Counted from the first letter of the stretch, positions 16,628 to 25,118 are shown. The stretch: 64,000 nucleotides of DNA from Novosphingobium marinum (GCF_013408095.1 NZ_JACBZF010000001.1:310001-374000), one strand, 5' to 3'. Made by a program: numbers and translations. The notes: generated by a model not told the origin, from the letters alone.

Positions 16628-17158
16628 TCAGAAGCCGAATTTCCTGATGAGATCGCTGCCGTCCCATCCGATCGAGGCCGATCTGACCAGGTCGTAGACG
16701 CCAAGCAGCGCTTCGGTGGGCTCGTATAGTTCGATGAAGTGGCCCAGTTCCTTGACGAAATCCATCATCGCGAACCCTGCGCCCGGCTGGACCTCGGCGT
16801 AGAGCGCGGCGGGGTGCCCGGCTTCCTCGAAACCCCGCATCGACGCAGCCAGATCGTCCACGATCAGCGCGACGTGATGCATGCCCTGTTTGCCGTCGGG
16901 ATAGAGATCGGTGAAGCACGATCGTTCGGTGCTGTTCTGCTGCACGAATTCGACCATGACCTCGCCCCACTGGCCGTAAGCGGAGGTATGGTCGAAGTGC
17001 GAGGGTTCACCGTAGTAGAGGCACGTCACCAGCGGGATATGCTCGGCCACATAGTACGGGCCGGAGCCGAACAGCGCAGAATGCCGCGTTGCGGCCTCGA
17101 TCGCATCGGGCACGAAATAGGCGATCTGGCGGGCAGGTCCGCCGGGCAGGAACGACAT
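16628..17158 (-). CDS. VOC-superfamily protein
   Basis: Protein of 176 aa with glyoxalase/dioxygenase-fold modules: ARQIAYFVPDAIEAATRH at the N-terminus and GMHHVALIVDDLAASMRGF near residue 94. Candidate metal ligands are His95/96 and Glu in GHFIELYEP. The frame extends to 17194, but the start at 17158 (MSFLPGG) has GGAGAGAG just upstream. It is related to the VOC protein at 13741. It is divergent from the MFS transporter across operator site 8. The substrate is not assignable; VOC proteins in catabolic loci serve as isomerases, epimerases or extradiol dioxygenases. Confidence 0.82.
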   Translation of the reverse strand: MSFLPGGPARQIAYFVPDAIEAATRHSALFGSGPYYVAEHIPLVTCLYYGEPSHFDHTSAYGQWGEVMVEFVQQNSTERSCFTDLYPDGKQGMHHVALIVDDLAASMRGFEEAGHPAALYAEVQPGAGFAMMDFVKELGHFIELYEPTEALLGVYDLVRSASIGWDGSDLIRKFGF

Positions 17159-17239
17159 GGCTCTCTCCTTGCTCCACCGCGATCGCATCGTCACCGGAAG
17201 AAGCGCCGCGCGGCTGTATTGCCAAGAGCCATATCCTGC

Positions 17240-17263
17240 AGATAGTACGATGGCAAACGATTG
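17240..17263. promoter_or_regulatory. 24-bp operator, site 8
   Basis: Arms AGATAGT and ACGATTG around ACGATGGCAA. It is 34 nt from the MFS start and 81 nt from the leftward VOC start. Confidence 0.65.
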
Positions 17264-17297
17264 CCGGGAGCGATCGTGGCGGGGAGGGAGAGTTGCA

Positions 17298-18554
17298 ATG
17301 ACCGGACCTGAAATCGATCGGGACGCCGCCTTTCACGGCTGGCGGGCTGTCGCGATCTGCTTCGTGATCCTCAATGTCGCGCTCGGGGTCAATTTTGCGG
17401 GGTACGGAGCGCTCGTGGGGGCGATCGACCGAGAGTTCGACACGAGCCGCGCACTGGCATCGGCCGGCGTGAGCATGCTGACGCTGAGCATGGGGCTGAT
17501 GTCGCCGCTCGTCGGTTCGCTGATGCGCAAGTATCCGCTGAAGGTCCTCATGGCCGTGGGCGTCGTGCTGAACGCGGCGGGACTCTTTGTGGTTTCACAG
17601 ACGAATGAGATCTTCGTGCTCCTGGGAGCCTACCTGCTGCTCGTCGGACCCGGCTTCTGCCTTTACGCCGTCATTCCGTGCACTGCCGTGATCGGCAACT
17701 GGTTCGTCGCAGGGCGAGGGCGGGCGCTGGGGATCATCAGCATGCCCTTCGGAAACGCGACATTTCCGATCCTTGCCGCTTTCGCGCTGGCCAACTTCGG
17801 CCTCTCCTCGAGTTTTGCCGCAGGCGCATTCGTGTTGCTGGCGCTCCTGCCGCTGATCCTGGTTCTCGTCGACGATCCCGCCCGCATCGGGCAGAGCGCG
17901 CGTGGAGCGACAAGCGTCGTGGACGCAGCAGCATCAGAAGCGGCCGCGACCATGACCAGCGGCCAGATACTGCGCTCTATGCCGTTCCTCGTCCTGACGC
18001 TTGCTGTCGCGGTTCTGAGCGCGGCAGGGCTCGTGATGGTGACCCAGATCGTTTCGCTTGGCATGGAGCGCGGTCTGCCGCTCGAGGAAGCGTCGATACT
18101 GCTCGCGGGCTTCGGCCTGGCGGGTGTTGCGGGAGCACCGATATTCGGATGGCTTTCCGACAGGATCGGCGGCGGCCGAGCATTCGGCGTCCTGTCCTTC
18201 GCGCTCATCCCGGGCTGGCTGGGGCTGCTCTTTGCCGACACGCTGCCGCTTCTGCTCGGCCTGACGATACTCGTCGGGATATGTTCGAACGGCATCGTGC
18301 CCCTGTTCGGCGCCACGATGGGAGAATGGCTGGGGAGCCGCAACCTGGGGCTGGCGATGGGCCTGTGCTACCTTCTCCAGATACCGTTCCTGTTCGGTGG
18401 ACCGCCGCTTGCCGGTGCGATGTTCGAGGCGACGGGCGGCTACGCGGCGACCATCATGCTGCACGTCGCCAGCTTCGTGCTCATCGGCCTCCTGATGTTG
18501 GTCTATCGCCCCGTAGCGGCGACCGTCACGTCATCTCCACCAGCATCCGCGTGA
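17298..18554 (+). CDS. Major facilitator superfamily (MFS) transporter
   Basis: Inner-membrane transporter of 418 aa with about 12 hydrophobic segments, beginning AVAICFVILNVALGVNFAGYG. The cytoplasmic loop after the second helix is LMRKYPLKVLM, and WLSDRIGGGRAFG at about residue 290 is the equivalent loop of the second half. The arrangement resembles the oxalate/formate and monocarboxylate group, so import of an acidic intermediate is a reasonable guess. The start at 17298 follows the long purine tract GGGGAGGGAGAG; the frame is open further upstream but would include the operator. Its 3' end overlaps the convergent NTF2-like gene by 29 nt. Confidence 0.92.
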   Translation: MTGPEIDRDAAFHGWRAVAICFVILNVALGVNFAGYGALVGAIDREFDTSRALASAGVSMLTLSMGLMSPLVGSLMRKYPLKVLMAVGVVLNAAGLFVVSQTNEIFVLLGAYLLLVGPGFCLYAVIPCTAVIGNWFVAGRGRALGIISMPFGNATFPILAAFALANFGLSSSFAAGAFVLLALLPLILVLVDDPARIGQSARGATSVVDAAASEAAATMTSGQILRSMPFLVLTLAVAVLSAAGLVMVTQIVSLGMERGLPLEEASILLAGFGLAGVAGAPIFGWLSDRIGGGRAFGVLSFALIPGWLGLLFADTLPLLLGLTILVGICSNGIVPLFGATMGEWLGSRNLGLAMGLCYLLQIPFLFGGPPLAGAMFEATGGYAATIMLHVASFVLIGLLMLVYRPVAATVTSSPPASA

Positions 18555-18978
18555 TACGCAGGCTCGCGATGCGCCATGTCCCGTCGGCCTTGCTGTAAGT
18601 CTCGTGGTAGTGGCCATAGCCGCGAAACAGCACGAAGGGCTCGCCGCCGGGCGGGCGCAGGATATCGAGCAGCGACCAGATGCCGGTTGCCTCGGTGTCG
18701 GAGAGTATCTCGATTTCAGGCATGTGGCCAAAGTGGGCGGACTTGATGGGACTGATGCCGCTGCGGATGTGATCGACCGCAGCTTCCCGGCCGCGAATCG
18801 GTTCGAGGCCGGTTTTGTCAGGCTCTTCTTCGAGTGCGCCGTGCGGGTCGAACACGCAGTCCTGCGCGAAGACCTCGGCGAGACCGTCCCAGTCATGCAA
18901 GTCCATGAACCGGAAATACCGGGCCTTTAGCTTCTTGATTTCCTCGATCGCGAGTAGGGTTTCGGCGGTTGACGGCAT
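18526..18978 (-). CDS. NTF2-like protein
   Basis: Protein of 150 aa with the SnoaL/NTF2 pattern: EIKKLKARYFRFMDLHDWDGLAEVFAQDCVFDPHG at the N-terminus and FRGYGHYHETYSKADGTWRIASLRITR at the C-terminus. It is a close paralogue of 43964-44407, which shows the same KARYFR, DWxGL and RGYGHYHE blocks. The start at 18978 is preceded by GGAGG; the upstream ATG at 18993 would overlap operator site 9. It is divergent from a hydratase. A dehydratase or isomerase role is likely for the fold but unproven. Confidence 0.85.
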   Translation of the reverse strand: MPSTAETLLAIEEIKKLKARYFRFMDLHDWDGLAEVFAQDCVFDPHGALEEEPDKTGLEPIRGREAAVDHIRSGISPIKSAHFGHMPEIEILSDTEATGIWSLLDILRPPGGEPFVLFRGYGHYHETYSKADGTWRIASLRITRMLVEMT

Positions 18979-18990
18979 CGGACCTCCAGA

Positions 18991-19014
18991 CAATGGTTGC
19001 CATGCGAACTACCT
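18991..19014. promoter_or_regulatory. 24-bp operator, site 9
   Basis: Arms CAATGGT and ACTACCT around TGCCATGCGA. It lies 12 nt upstream of the NTF2-like start and 61 nt upstream of the divergent hydratase start. Confidence 0.6.
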
Positions 19015-19075
19015 CGTTCCTATGCATGGCGGAGCCGGTTGTCACGTCTGGACCGAACCCTGAGGAGAAGCGTGC

Positions 19076-19873
19076 GTGAATTTCGAAGATTACAAGAGCC
19101 TGGCATTTTCGCGCGAGGGGCGCGTCCTGACCATCACGATGAACCGTCCCGAGTTGCTGAATGCGGTGAGCCACGCAATGCATGTCGAACTCGGGCGCGT
19201 TTTCGACGAGGCAGCCGACGACCCCGACAGCGACGTGATTGTCCTGACCGGCGCGGGAAGGGCGTTTTCCGCCGGCGGCGACAGCGACTGGCTGGGCAAG
19301 CAGATGCGCGGCGAGCGCGAGCCCTTCGTCCGGGAAATCCGGGTGATTCGCCGCATCGTCCAGTCTGTGCTGGATTGCCCCAAGCCGATCATCGCCAAGG
19401 TCAATGGCGACGCCTTCGGCTTCGGAGCGTCTATCGCGCTGATCTGCGACGTGATCTTCGCAGCGGAGGACGCACGGTTTGCCGATCCGCACGTGAAGGT
19501 GGGGCTGGCGGCGGGCGATGGCGGGGCGTTCATCTGGCCGCAGCTGATCGGCTATGCGAAGGCAAAGCACTACCTGCTCACTGGCGAGGCGATCGCGGCC
19601 AGGGACGCCGAGGACATGAACCTCATCACTTTCGCCGTTCCCGCCGACGAACTCGACGAGAGCGTTTCGAAATATGCCGCCAGGCTCGCACGCGGGGCGC
19701 AATCGGCGATCCGCTATACCAAGATGGCCACCAACGCGCCGCTGCGACAGCTTTTCTCGACCGTTTTCGAGATCGGCGCGGCCTACGAGGGACTGTGCCT
19801 CGATACCGAGGACTTCCGCGAGGGAATCGGCGCAATGCTCGAAAGGCGCCGGCCTGAATTCAAGGGACGCTGA
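19076..19873 (+). CDS. Enoyl-CoA hydratase/isomerase family protein
   Basis: Crotonase-fold protein of 265 aa. It has RAFSAGGDSDWLGK near residue 62 and GDAFGFGASIALICDVIFA near residue 112 (oxyanion hole), and PHVKVGLAAGDGG before the third segment. The start is GTG, 6 nt after GAGGAGAAG; no ATG is available nearby. It is probably monocistronic, because operator site 10 and a new SnoaL gene follow. It resembles the other hydratases in length and ending (EDFREGIGAMLERRRPEF). The reaction is not specified by the sequence. Confidence 0.9.
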   Translation: MNFEDYKSLAFSREGRVLTITMNRPELLNAVSHAMHVELGRVFDEAADDPDSDVIVLTGAGRAFSAGGDSDWLGKQMRGEREPFVREIRVIRRIVQSVLDCPKPIIAKVNGDAFGFGASIALICDVIFAAEDARFADPHVKVGLAAGDGGAFIWPQLIGYAKAKHYLLTGEAIAARDAEDMNLITFAVPADELDESVSKYAARLARGAQSAIRYTKMATNAPLRQLFSTVFEIGAAYEGLCLDTEDFREGIGAMLERRRPEFKGR

Positions 19874-19895
19874 CTTTTCGCAAGGGGCTTTCCGG

Positions 19896-19919
19896 AGATA
19901 GTTCGATAGGCTACTATCT
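19896..19919. promoter_or_regulatory. 24-bp operator, site 10 (near-consensus palindrome)
   Basis: Perfect 7-bp arms AGATAGT and ACTATCT around TCGATAGGCT, 46 nt upstream of the SnoaL gene at 19966. This is one of the two most symmetric copies. Confidence 0.75.
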
Positions 19920-19965
19920 TCCTAAAGGCCGGGAGCGCCGGCTGCTTGAAACGGGAAGGGATATC

Positions 19966-20577
19966 ATGTCGCAATCGCTCGAGGCCCAGCTTCGTCTCGT
20001 TCTCGATCGCCAGGAAATCGAAAGGGTTCTCATGACCTATTGCCGGGCGATAGACCGGTGCGATCTGGAATTGCTGAAGACCGTCTATCACCCCGAGGCG
20101 ACCGACGACCACGGCTCGTTCTCCGGCAACGCGCACGAGTTCGCCGAGTTCATCATTCCGACGCTGCGGCAGGTGATCCTCGACGGGATTCACACCGTGA
20201 CACACTGTTTGATCGACGTCGACGGCGATTTCGCGACGTCCGAGGCCTACTACTGGGCCTATCAGCGTTGCCATGGCGGCGAAGAGGCGGTTGTTCCCTA
20301 TTTCGGCGAGGATTATGCCGCGCGCGTCAAGGAGCAGGGGCTGATCGACAACTTCCACGACTACTATTGCGGCGGTCGCTACATCGACCTGTTCGAGCGG
20401 CGGAACGGCGAATGGAAAATCCTGCGCCGAAAGATCACCAACGAGTGGAACGATATTCGCCCCTGCATGCGGATAACCGACCAGGGAGGCGTTGCCGACT
20501 TCAACCTGCCCGGTCGACGCGACAGGCAGGATCCCGTCTATCTCAACACCATTCCCGCGCGGGAGGCCGCCGAATGA
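19966..20577 (+). CDS. SnoaL-like (NTF2-fold) protein
   Basis: Protein of 203 aa with the SnoaL pattern YCRAIDRCDLELLKTVYHPEATDDHG near residue 25. This is the Tyr/Asp/His arrangement found in NTF2-fold dehydratases such as the bile-acid 7-alpha-dehydratase group; that likeness is from memory of motifs. It is followed, with a 4-nt ATGA overlap, by a flavin dehydrogenase and then by a paralogous SnoaL protein at 22040, so the three form one operon. A dehydration next to a dehydrogenation would fit ring processing, but the substrate is unknown. Confidence 0.87.
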   Translation: MSQSLEAQLRLVLDRQEIERVLMTYCRAIDRCDLELLKTVYHPEATDDHGSFSGNAHEFAEFIIPTLRQVILDGIHTVTHCLIDVDGDFATSEAYYWAYQRCHGGEEAVVPYFGEDYAARVKEQGLIDNFHDYYCGGRYIDLFERRNGEWKILRRKITNEWNDIRPCMRITDQGGVADFNLPGRRDRQDPVYLNTIPAREAAE

Positions 20578-22019
20578 GCGCTTTCGACTACGACGTTATC
20601 GTCATCGGATCGGGCGCCGCAGGCCTGTCCGCCGCGATCGAGGCAGCCGAGACCGGCGCCTCGGTCATGGTCGTGGAGGCGGACGATCACCTTGGTGGCG
20701 CTACACGCAATTCGACCGGGGTGGTCTATGCTGCGGATACGAAGACACAGGCCGAAGCGGGCGTGGAGGACAGCGCCGACGCCCTTTACGACTACGTGCT
20801 CGTCCTCAACCAGTATGCGGTCAGGCCAGACCTGATCCGCATGTACGCCGACCGGTCGTCCGGCATGGTCGACTGGCTGACGTCTCTGGGCTGCGAGTTT
20901 CCGGCCAACATGCTCGTCCACTCCGACGTGAGCGGTGTCGAGCGCGGCCATACCTCGAAGACTTTCGGCCTCGGCATTTCCGATGTGCTGATCAACCGTG
21001 CAGGCGTTCTGGGTGTCGAGACCGCGCTGGGCACGCGGGTCGATGGCCTGCTCATGGAGGACGGTCGGACAGTCGGCATCCGCAGCGGCGAGACCGAGCT
21101 GCGCGCGCCGTGCGTCGTCATCGCGACGGGAGGGTTCGGCAACAGCCCCGAGATGCTCGCAAAGTGGTTTCCCTCTGCCGCCTATCACGGCGAGAGAACC
21201 TGGGCAGTCCACCGCGACGCCCCGTTCATCCTGGGCGACGGTATCACGCTTGGCGAAAGCGTCGACGCGCAGATCACCGGTTACGACCGAGGGCTGATCC
21301 AGCCCACTCCGTGCTTCGACAGCCGCTACGTCGAGGCGTTCCTGCCGCCGTGGATCGTCGCCGTGAACGAGAGCGGAAAGCGGTTCATGGCCGAGTGGGA
21401 TTCGTATGCCGTATGCGGCTACCTGATCAACGAGCAGCCCGGTCGGCGGTGCTGGGCGATCTTCGATCGCAAGACCATGGTCGAGAATGGCGACGACCTC
21501 AGTTATGCCGATCCCTACAACAGCGGCCTTGCCACATCGAGCTGGGAAGAGATCACCATCGAGCGCGAGGTCGAAAAGGGCGTCGTGCACAAGGCGGACA
21601 CGATCCGCGAGGTGGCCGCGATGGCAGGGCTGGACGCCGACGCGGTCGAGGAAACCATCCGCGTATACAACCGTGATATCGAGGAATTTGGCGAGGATCG
21701 CGTGTTCCGCAAGGACGGCAACGGCAGGCCGCTCAGCCCCGTGAAAGAGGCGCCTTTCTACGCCGTCGAGGTGCGCCCCGCGATCATCGGCTTTACGGCG
21801 GCAGGGCTCGATGTGAACGCGGACATGCAGGTGCTCGATACCCGAGGGAAAGTGATCGAGGGCCTCTACGCCGCCGGGGAAACGCTCGGCTGCTTTCATG
21901 GCAAGCGATATGCCGGCGGCGGTACGAGCATCGGCAGCGCAGTCATTTTCGGGCGTCATGCCGGGACCGTCGCGGGCGAGCAGGCCCTTGCGGCCCGGTC
22001 GAGCGAACCGGCGGCGTAG
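20574..22019 (+). CDS. FAD-dependent dehydrogenase (fumarate-reductase/3-ketosteroid-dehydrogenase-like flavoprotein)
   Basis: Flavoprotein of 481 aa. The N-terminal dinucleotide-binding motif IGSGAAGLSAAIEAAETGA (residues 11-29) ends in VVEA, followed by HLGGATRNSTG. The C-terminal FAD segment reads GLYAAGETLGCFHGKRYAGG followed by GTSIGSAVIFGR. This is the FAD_binding_2 family that holds fumarate reductases and 3-ketosteroid delta-dehydrogenases. It probably introduces or reduces a C=C bond next to a keto group, electron acceptor unknown. The start overlaps the stop of the SnoaL gene (ATGA), indicating translational coupling. A second member lies at 48434-49885. Confidence 0.9.
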   Translation: MSAFDYDVIVIGSGAAGLSAAIEAAETGASVMVVEADDHLGGATRNSTGVVYAADTKTQAEAGVEDSADALYDYVLVLNQYAVRPDLIRMYADRSSGMVDWLTSLGCEFPANMLVHSDVSGVERGHTSKTFGLGISDVLINRAGVLGVETALGTRVDGLLMEDGRTVGIRSGETELRAPCVVIATGGFGNSPEMLAKWFPSAAYHGERTWAVHRDAPFILGDGITLGESVDAQITGYDRGLIQPTPCFDSRYVEAFLPPWIVAVNESGKRFMAEWDSYAVCGYLINEQPGRRCWAIFDRKTMVENGDDLSYADPYNSGLATSSWEEITIEREVEKGVVHKADTIREVAAMAGLDADAVEETIRVYNRDIEEFGEDRVFRKDGNGRPLSPVKEAPFYAVEVRPAIIGFTAAGLDVNADMQVLDTRGKVIEGLYAAGETLGCFHGKRYAGGGTSIGSAVIFGRHAGTVAGEQALAARSSEPAA

Positions 22020-22039
22020 AAGCGCAAAGGGAGACGACC

Positions 22040-22570
22040 GTGTCCGAAGTCCGCAATGCCGACATCGACTATCTCATGGCGCGGATCGCGCTCGACGATC
22101 TGGCCGGGCGCTACTCGCGCGCAATCGACCGTCGCGACATGGACCTGCTCCGCTCGGTCTATCATCCCGGTGCGCATGACGAGCATGGTACGGCCTACGC
22201 CGGCGAGGTGGACGGATTTATCGAGGCGATGCCTGGACTGATGGCGAACTTCTCGGTCACGCAGCACCAGATTCACACCAGGTCCTTCCGCATCGACGGC
22301 AATCGCGCGGACGGCGAGCTCTATTTCACCGCCTATCACAAGACCATCGAGCCAATGACGCACCTCGTCGTCCACGGTCGCTACCTCGACAATTACGAGA
22401 AACGCGGCGGCGAATGGCGGATCGCGCGTCGCAAGCTGGTCTGGGACGCAATCGTCTCGCAACCGGTGCAGGAGAGCGAGGAGGAGCTGCTCGCCTCGCT
22501 CGGAGAAACCGGAAAGGCGGAGGACGACTATTCATATGATGCGCTTCCCCTGATGCAGCGCGGCACCTAA
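22040..22570 (+). CDS. SnoaL-like (NTF2-fold) protein, paralogue
   Basis: Protein of 176 aa with YSRAIDRRDMDLLRSVYHPGAHDEHG near residue 25, clearly paralogous to the SnoaL protein at 19966 (RAIDR-D--LL--VYHP-A-D-HG). The C-terminal NYEKRGGEWRIARRKLVWD completes the fold. The start is GTG, 5-8 nt after AAAGGGAGA. It is 20 nt downstream of the flavin dehydrogenase and ends the SnoaL-flavoprotein-SnoaL operon. The acidic tail (EEELLASLGETGKAEDDYSYD) is not part of the core fold. Confidence 0.87.
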   Translation: MSEVRNADIDYLMARIALDDLAGRYSRAIDRRDMDLLRSVYHPGAHDEHGTAYAGEVDGFIEAMPGLMANFSVTQHQIHTRSFRIDGNRADGELYFTAYHKTIEPMTHLVVHGRYLDNYEKRGGEWRIARRKLVWDAIVSQPVQESEEELLASLGETGKAEDDYSYDALPLMQRGT

Positions 22571-22601
22571 GGTCGCCGCCGCCGGTTTGCCAATCCCCGC
22601 C

Positions 22602-22625
22602 AACTGGTATACTTGCGCACCATAT
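22602..22625. promoter_or_regulatory. 24-bp operator, site 11
   Basis: Arms AACTGGT and ACCATAT around ATACTTGCGC. It overlaps a TATACT -10 box at 22608-22613 with TTTGCC 16 nt upstream, and lies 40 nt before the acyl-CoA dehydrogenase start. Confidence 0.65.
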
Positions 22626-22665
22626 TTCGCGCGCGCCCGGCGCGTGCTACCGATCAGAGGAAGAG

Positions 22666-23871
22666 ATGCAGCCCTGTTACAGCAAGGCCGATGAGGAATT
22701 CCGGGCCGAAGTTCGGTCCTTCATCCGCGAAAACCTGCCCGAGGATCTGCGCAAGCGGGCGCGCTGGGACTACCATCCCCGCCGCGACGACCAGGCGCAG
22801 TGGTGCCGCATCCTCGATGCCAAGGGGTGGTCGATGCCGCACTGGCCAAAGCAATACGGCGGGCCGGGCTGGACCGGCATCCAGAAGTTCATCTTCGAGG
22901 AAGAAGCGCGGCTTGCCTGCGCGCCGACTGTCGACCGGATCGGGCCAGAGCTCGTCGCTCCCGTGATCTACTCGTTCGGCAGCGACGAGATGAAGGATCG
23001 CTTCCTCCCCGGCATCCGCTCGGGCGAGACGTTCTGGGCTCAGGGTTTCTCCGAACCCGGCGCCGGGTCGGACCTCGCGTCGCTGCGGACCCGCGCGGTT
23101 CGCGAAGGCGACGAATACGTCGTCAACGGCCAGAAGACCTGGACCACCGAGGGTCACCACGCCGACTGGATATTCCTGCTGGTTCGCACCGATACCGAAG
23201 CAAAGCCGCAGCAAGGCATTTCCGCGCTGCTTGTCGACCTCAGGAGCCCCGGCATCCAGATGCGTCCGATCTGGACGATGGACGAAGGCGTCTCGGTGAA
23301 CGAGGTGTTCTTCGAGGACGTGCGCGTCCCGGCAGAAAACCTCGTCGGGGACGAGGGGTCGGGCTGGACCTACGCGAAGTTCCTGCTGATGAACGAGCGC
23401 ACGAACAGCGCCGAGGTACCGCACACCAAGCGCGACATTGCCGAACTGCGGGAGATCGCAGGACTCGAACGCAAGGACGGCAGGCCGCTGATCGAGGACC
23501 AGACGTTCCGCCGCAAGCTGGCGCGGATCGAGATCGATACGCTGGCGCTGGAATACGCGGTGCTGCGCGTCCTTTCGAACGAGGACGATCCCGCCAATGC
23601 CAACGTCGCCTCGCTCGTCAAGGTGCGCGGGTCCGAACTCCGCCAGCGTGTTGCCGACCTTGCGACCGAGGCGCTCGGCGATGCCGGGCTGGCCGTGCGC
23701 CCCAATACGGAGGGCGAACACAGGATGCTCGACGAGGACCTGGCGCCGCCGGTTCCCGATTACGGCGTCGGCATAAGCGCGAAAGCGATGTTCCGCAGGG
23801 CTACGACGATCTACGGCGGAGCGAACGAAATCCAGCGGACGCTGATCGCGAAGATGGCGCTGGGACTATGA
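22666..23871 (+). CDS. Acyl-CoA dehydrogenase, subunit 1 of a coupled pair
   Basis: FAD-dependent acyl-CoA dehydrogenase of 401 aa. The FAD/substrate segment WAQGFSEPGAGSDLASLRTRA lies near residue 125 and WTTEGHHADW follows. The C-terminal RRATTIYGGANEIQRTLIAKM is the family signature. The next gene, a second acyl-CoA dehydrogenase, overlaps its stop by 4 nt. Such adjacent pairs form alpha2-beta2 enzymes in steroid side-chain degradation (ChsE/FadE type), where each chain alone is incomplete; that architecture is inferred here. It is the first gene after operator site 11. Confidence 0.92.
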   Translation: MQPCYSKADEEFRAEVRSFIRENLPEDLRKRARWDYHPRRDDQAQWCRILDAKGWSMPHWPKQYGGPGWTGIQKFIFEEEARLACAPTVDRIGPELVAPVIYSFGSDEMKDRFLPGIRSGETFWAQGFSEPGAGSDLASLRTRAVREGDEYVVNGQKTWTTEGHHADWIFLLVRTDTEAKPQQGISALLVDLRSPGIQMRPIWTMDEGVSVNEVFFEDVRVPAENLVGDEGSGWTYAKFLLMNERTNSAEVPHTKRDIAELREIAGLERKDGRPLIEDQTFRRKLARIEIDTLALEYAVLRVLSNEDDPANANVASLVKVRGSELRQRVADLATEALGDAGLAVRPNTEGEHRMLDEDLAPPVPDYGVGISAKAMFRRATTIYGGANEIQRTLIAKMALGL

Positions 23872-25001
23872 GCGATCCGATGAATTTCGACTACTCGCCC
23901 GAGCAGCAGGCGCTGGCAGACAGCGTCGCCCGTTTCGTCGAGCGCGAGTACGACTGGGACAAGCGCACCGCCGCAATAAGGTCAAACGAGGGCGTCGATC
24001 CCGGTCACTGGGCCACTTTCGCCGAACTCGGCTGGCTCGGCGCGGGGCTGCCCGAAGAGGCGGGCGGCTTCGGTGGCGGTCCGGTCGAGAATGCGGTTAT
24101 CGCCCAGGAGCTTGGCAAGGGCCTCGTCACCGAACCGTTCGCCGCGCACGTGGCGATCTCGCAACTGCTTGCCGCCTGCGAAACACCCGCCGCATTGGAT
24201 CTGATCGAGCGCCTCGTCATGGGCGAGGCGCGGCTTGCGCTCGCGCTGGGAGAGGCGGAGGGACGTGGCGACTACACCGTCGTGCGAACGACTTACGAAG
24301 CGGTTGCAGACGGGTTCCGCATCGTCGGCCGCAAGTCGCTTGTCGAAGGGGCCTCGCTTGCCGGGCATTTGATCGTATCGGCAACCGGTCCCGAGGGTCC
24401 GGCGATTTTCCTCGTCGATGCTTCGCGAGAGGGCGTTGCGCTCAACCCCTACCGCCTGCTCGACAGCCACCGGGTCTGCGATGTCGATCTCGATCTTGTG
24501 GTTGCAGCCGAAGCAATGCTGGCCAGGGGCGATGCCGCTTCGGCCGCGTTGGCGCTGGCGGTCGATCACGGGCTTCTCGCACTCGGCGCGGAAGCGCTGG
24601 GAGTAATGCACTCGGCGCTGTGGGACACGCGCGACTACCTCAAGACAAGGACCCAGTTCGGCACCACGCTGTCGTCGTTCCAGGCGCTCCAGCACCGCAT
24701 GGCCGACATGCTGATCGAAGTGGAGATGACGCGCTCGCTGCTCTTCCACGCCCTGTGCGCGGTCGAACGCTCCCCCGGCGAGCGCTCTGCAGCGGTTTCG
24801 GCGCTGAAGGTGCAGGTCGCCGAGGGCGGACTTTTCGTGGCAAGCCAGGCGATCCAGCTTCACGGCGGTATCGGCGTAACCGAAGAGCTTCCGATAAGCC
24901 ATTACTACAGAAGACTTTTCGTGATTGCACGGCTGTTCGGCGGCACCGATATGCACGTCAATCGCTTCGCCGAAGCCACGGACCGGTGCGACCGGGACTG
25001 A
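23868..25001 (+). CDS. Acyl-CoA dehydrogenase, subunit 2 of a coupled pair
   Basis: Acyl-CoA dehydrogenase of 377 aa. The N-terminal helical domain (FDYSPEQQALADSVARFVERE) and C-terminal domain (TRTQFGTTLSSFQALQHRMAD and QAIQLHGGIGVTEELPISHY) are clear. The middle domain is more divergent than in its partner and lacks a recognisable SEPGAGSD segment; it reads ALALGEAEGRGDY at the corresponding place. It starts in the ATGA overlap with the upstream dehydrogenase, so the two are translationally coupled and probably form one heteromeric enzyme. Start fixed by the overlap. Confidence 0.92.
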   Translation: MSDPMNFDYSPEQQALADSVARFVEREYDWDKRTAAIRSNEGVDPGHWATFAELGWLGAGLPEEAGGFGGGPVENAVIAQELGKGLVTEPFAAHVAISQLLAACETPAALDLIERLVMGEARLALALGEAEGRGDYTVVRTTYEAVADGFRIVGRKSLVEGASLAGHLIVSATGPEGPAIFLVDASREGVALNPYRLLDSHRVCDVDLDLVVAAEAMLARGDAASAALALAVDHGLLALGAEALGVMHSALWDTRDYLKTRTQFGTTLSSFQALQHRMADMLIEVEMTRSLLFHALCAVERSPGERSAAVSALKVQVAEGGLFVASQAIQLHGGIGVTEELPISHYYRRLFVIARLFGGTDMHVNRFAEATDRCDRD

Positions 25002-25022
25002 TCGAAGCGACGCCTTGATTTA

Positions 25023-25046
25023 ATATGATATGCAGGCATATCATAT
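25023..25046. promoter_or_regulatory. 24-bp operator, site 12 (perfect palindrome)
   Basis: A perfect inverted repeat with 11-bp arms, ATATGATATGC and GCATATCATAT, around a 2-nt centre AG. In the operator frame the outer arms are ATATGAT and ATCATAT. A TTGATT at 25015-25020 lies 18 nt before TATCAT (25039-25044). It is 72 nt upstream of the Rieske gene. Confidence 0.8.
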
Positions 25047-25118
25047 CGACCGACATAAGAACGTGCGCGATGGAGTCGCATCGCGGCGCGGCGGGACACA
25101 CGCACTAGAGAGGTTTTC

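Noticed and set aside
13741..17158. VOC proteins as extradiol ring-cleavage dioxygenases
   Set aside because: At 172 and 176 aa they are single two-module proteins without the H-H-E spacing of typical extradiol enzymes; only the superfamily can be stated.
20574..22019. Naming the flavoprotein as 3-ketosteroid delta-1-dehydrogenase
   Set aside because: Only the FAD-binding motifs are diagnostic; catalytic tyrosines of KstD could not be placed, so a family-level call is used.
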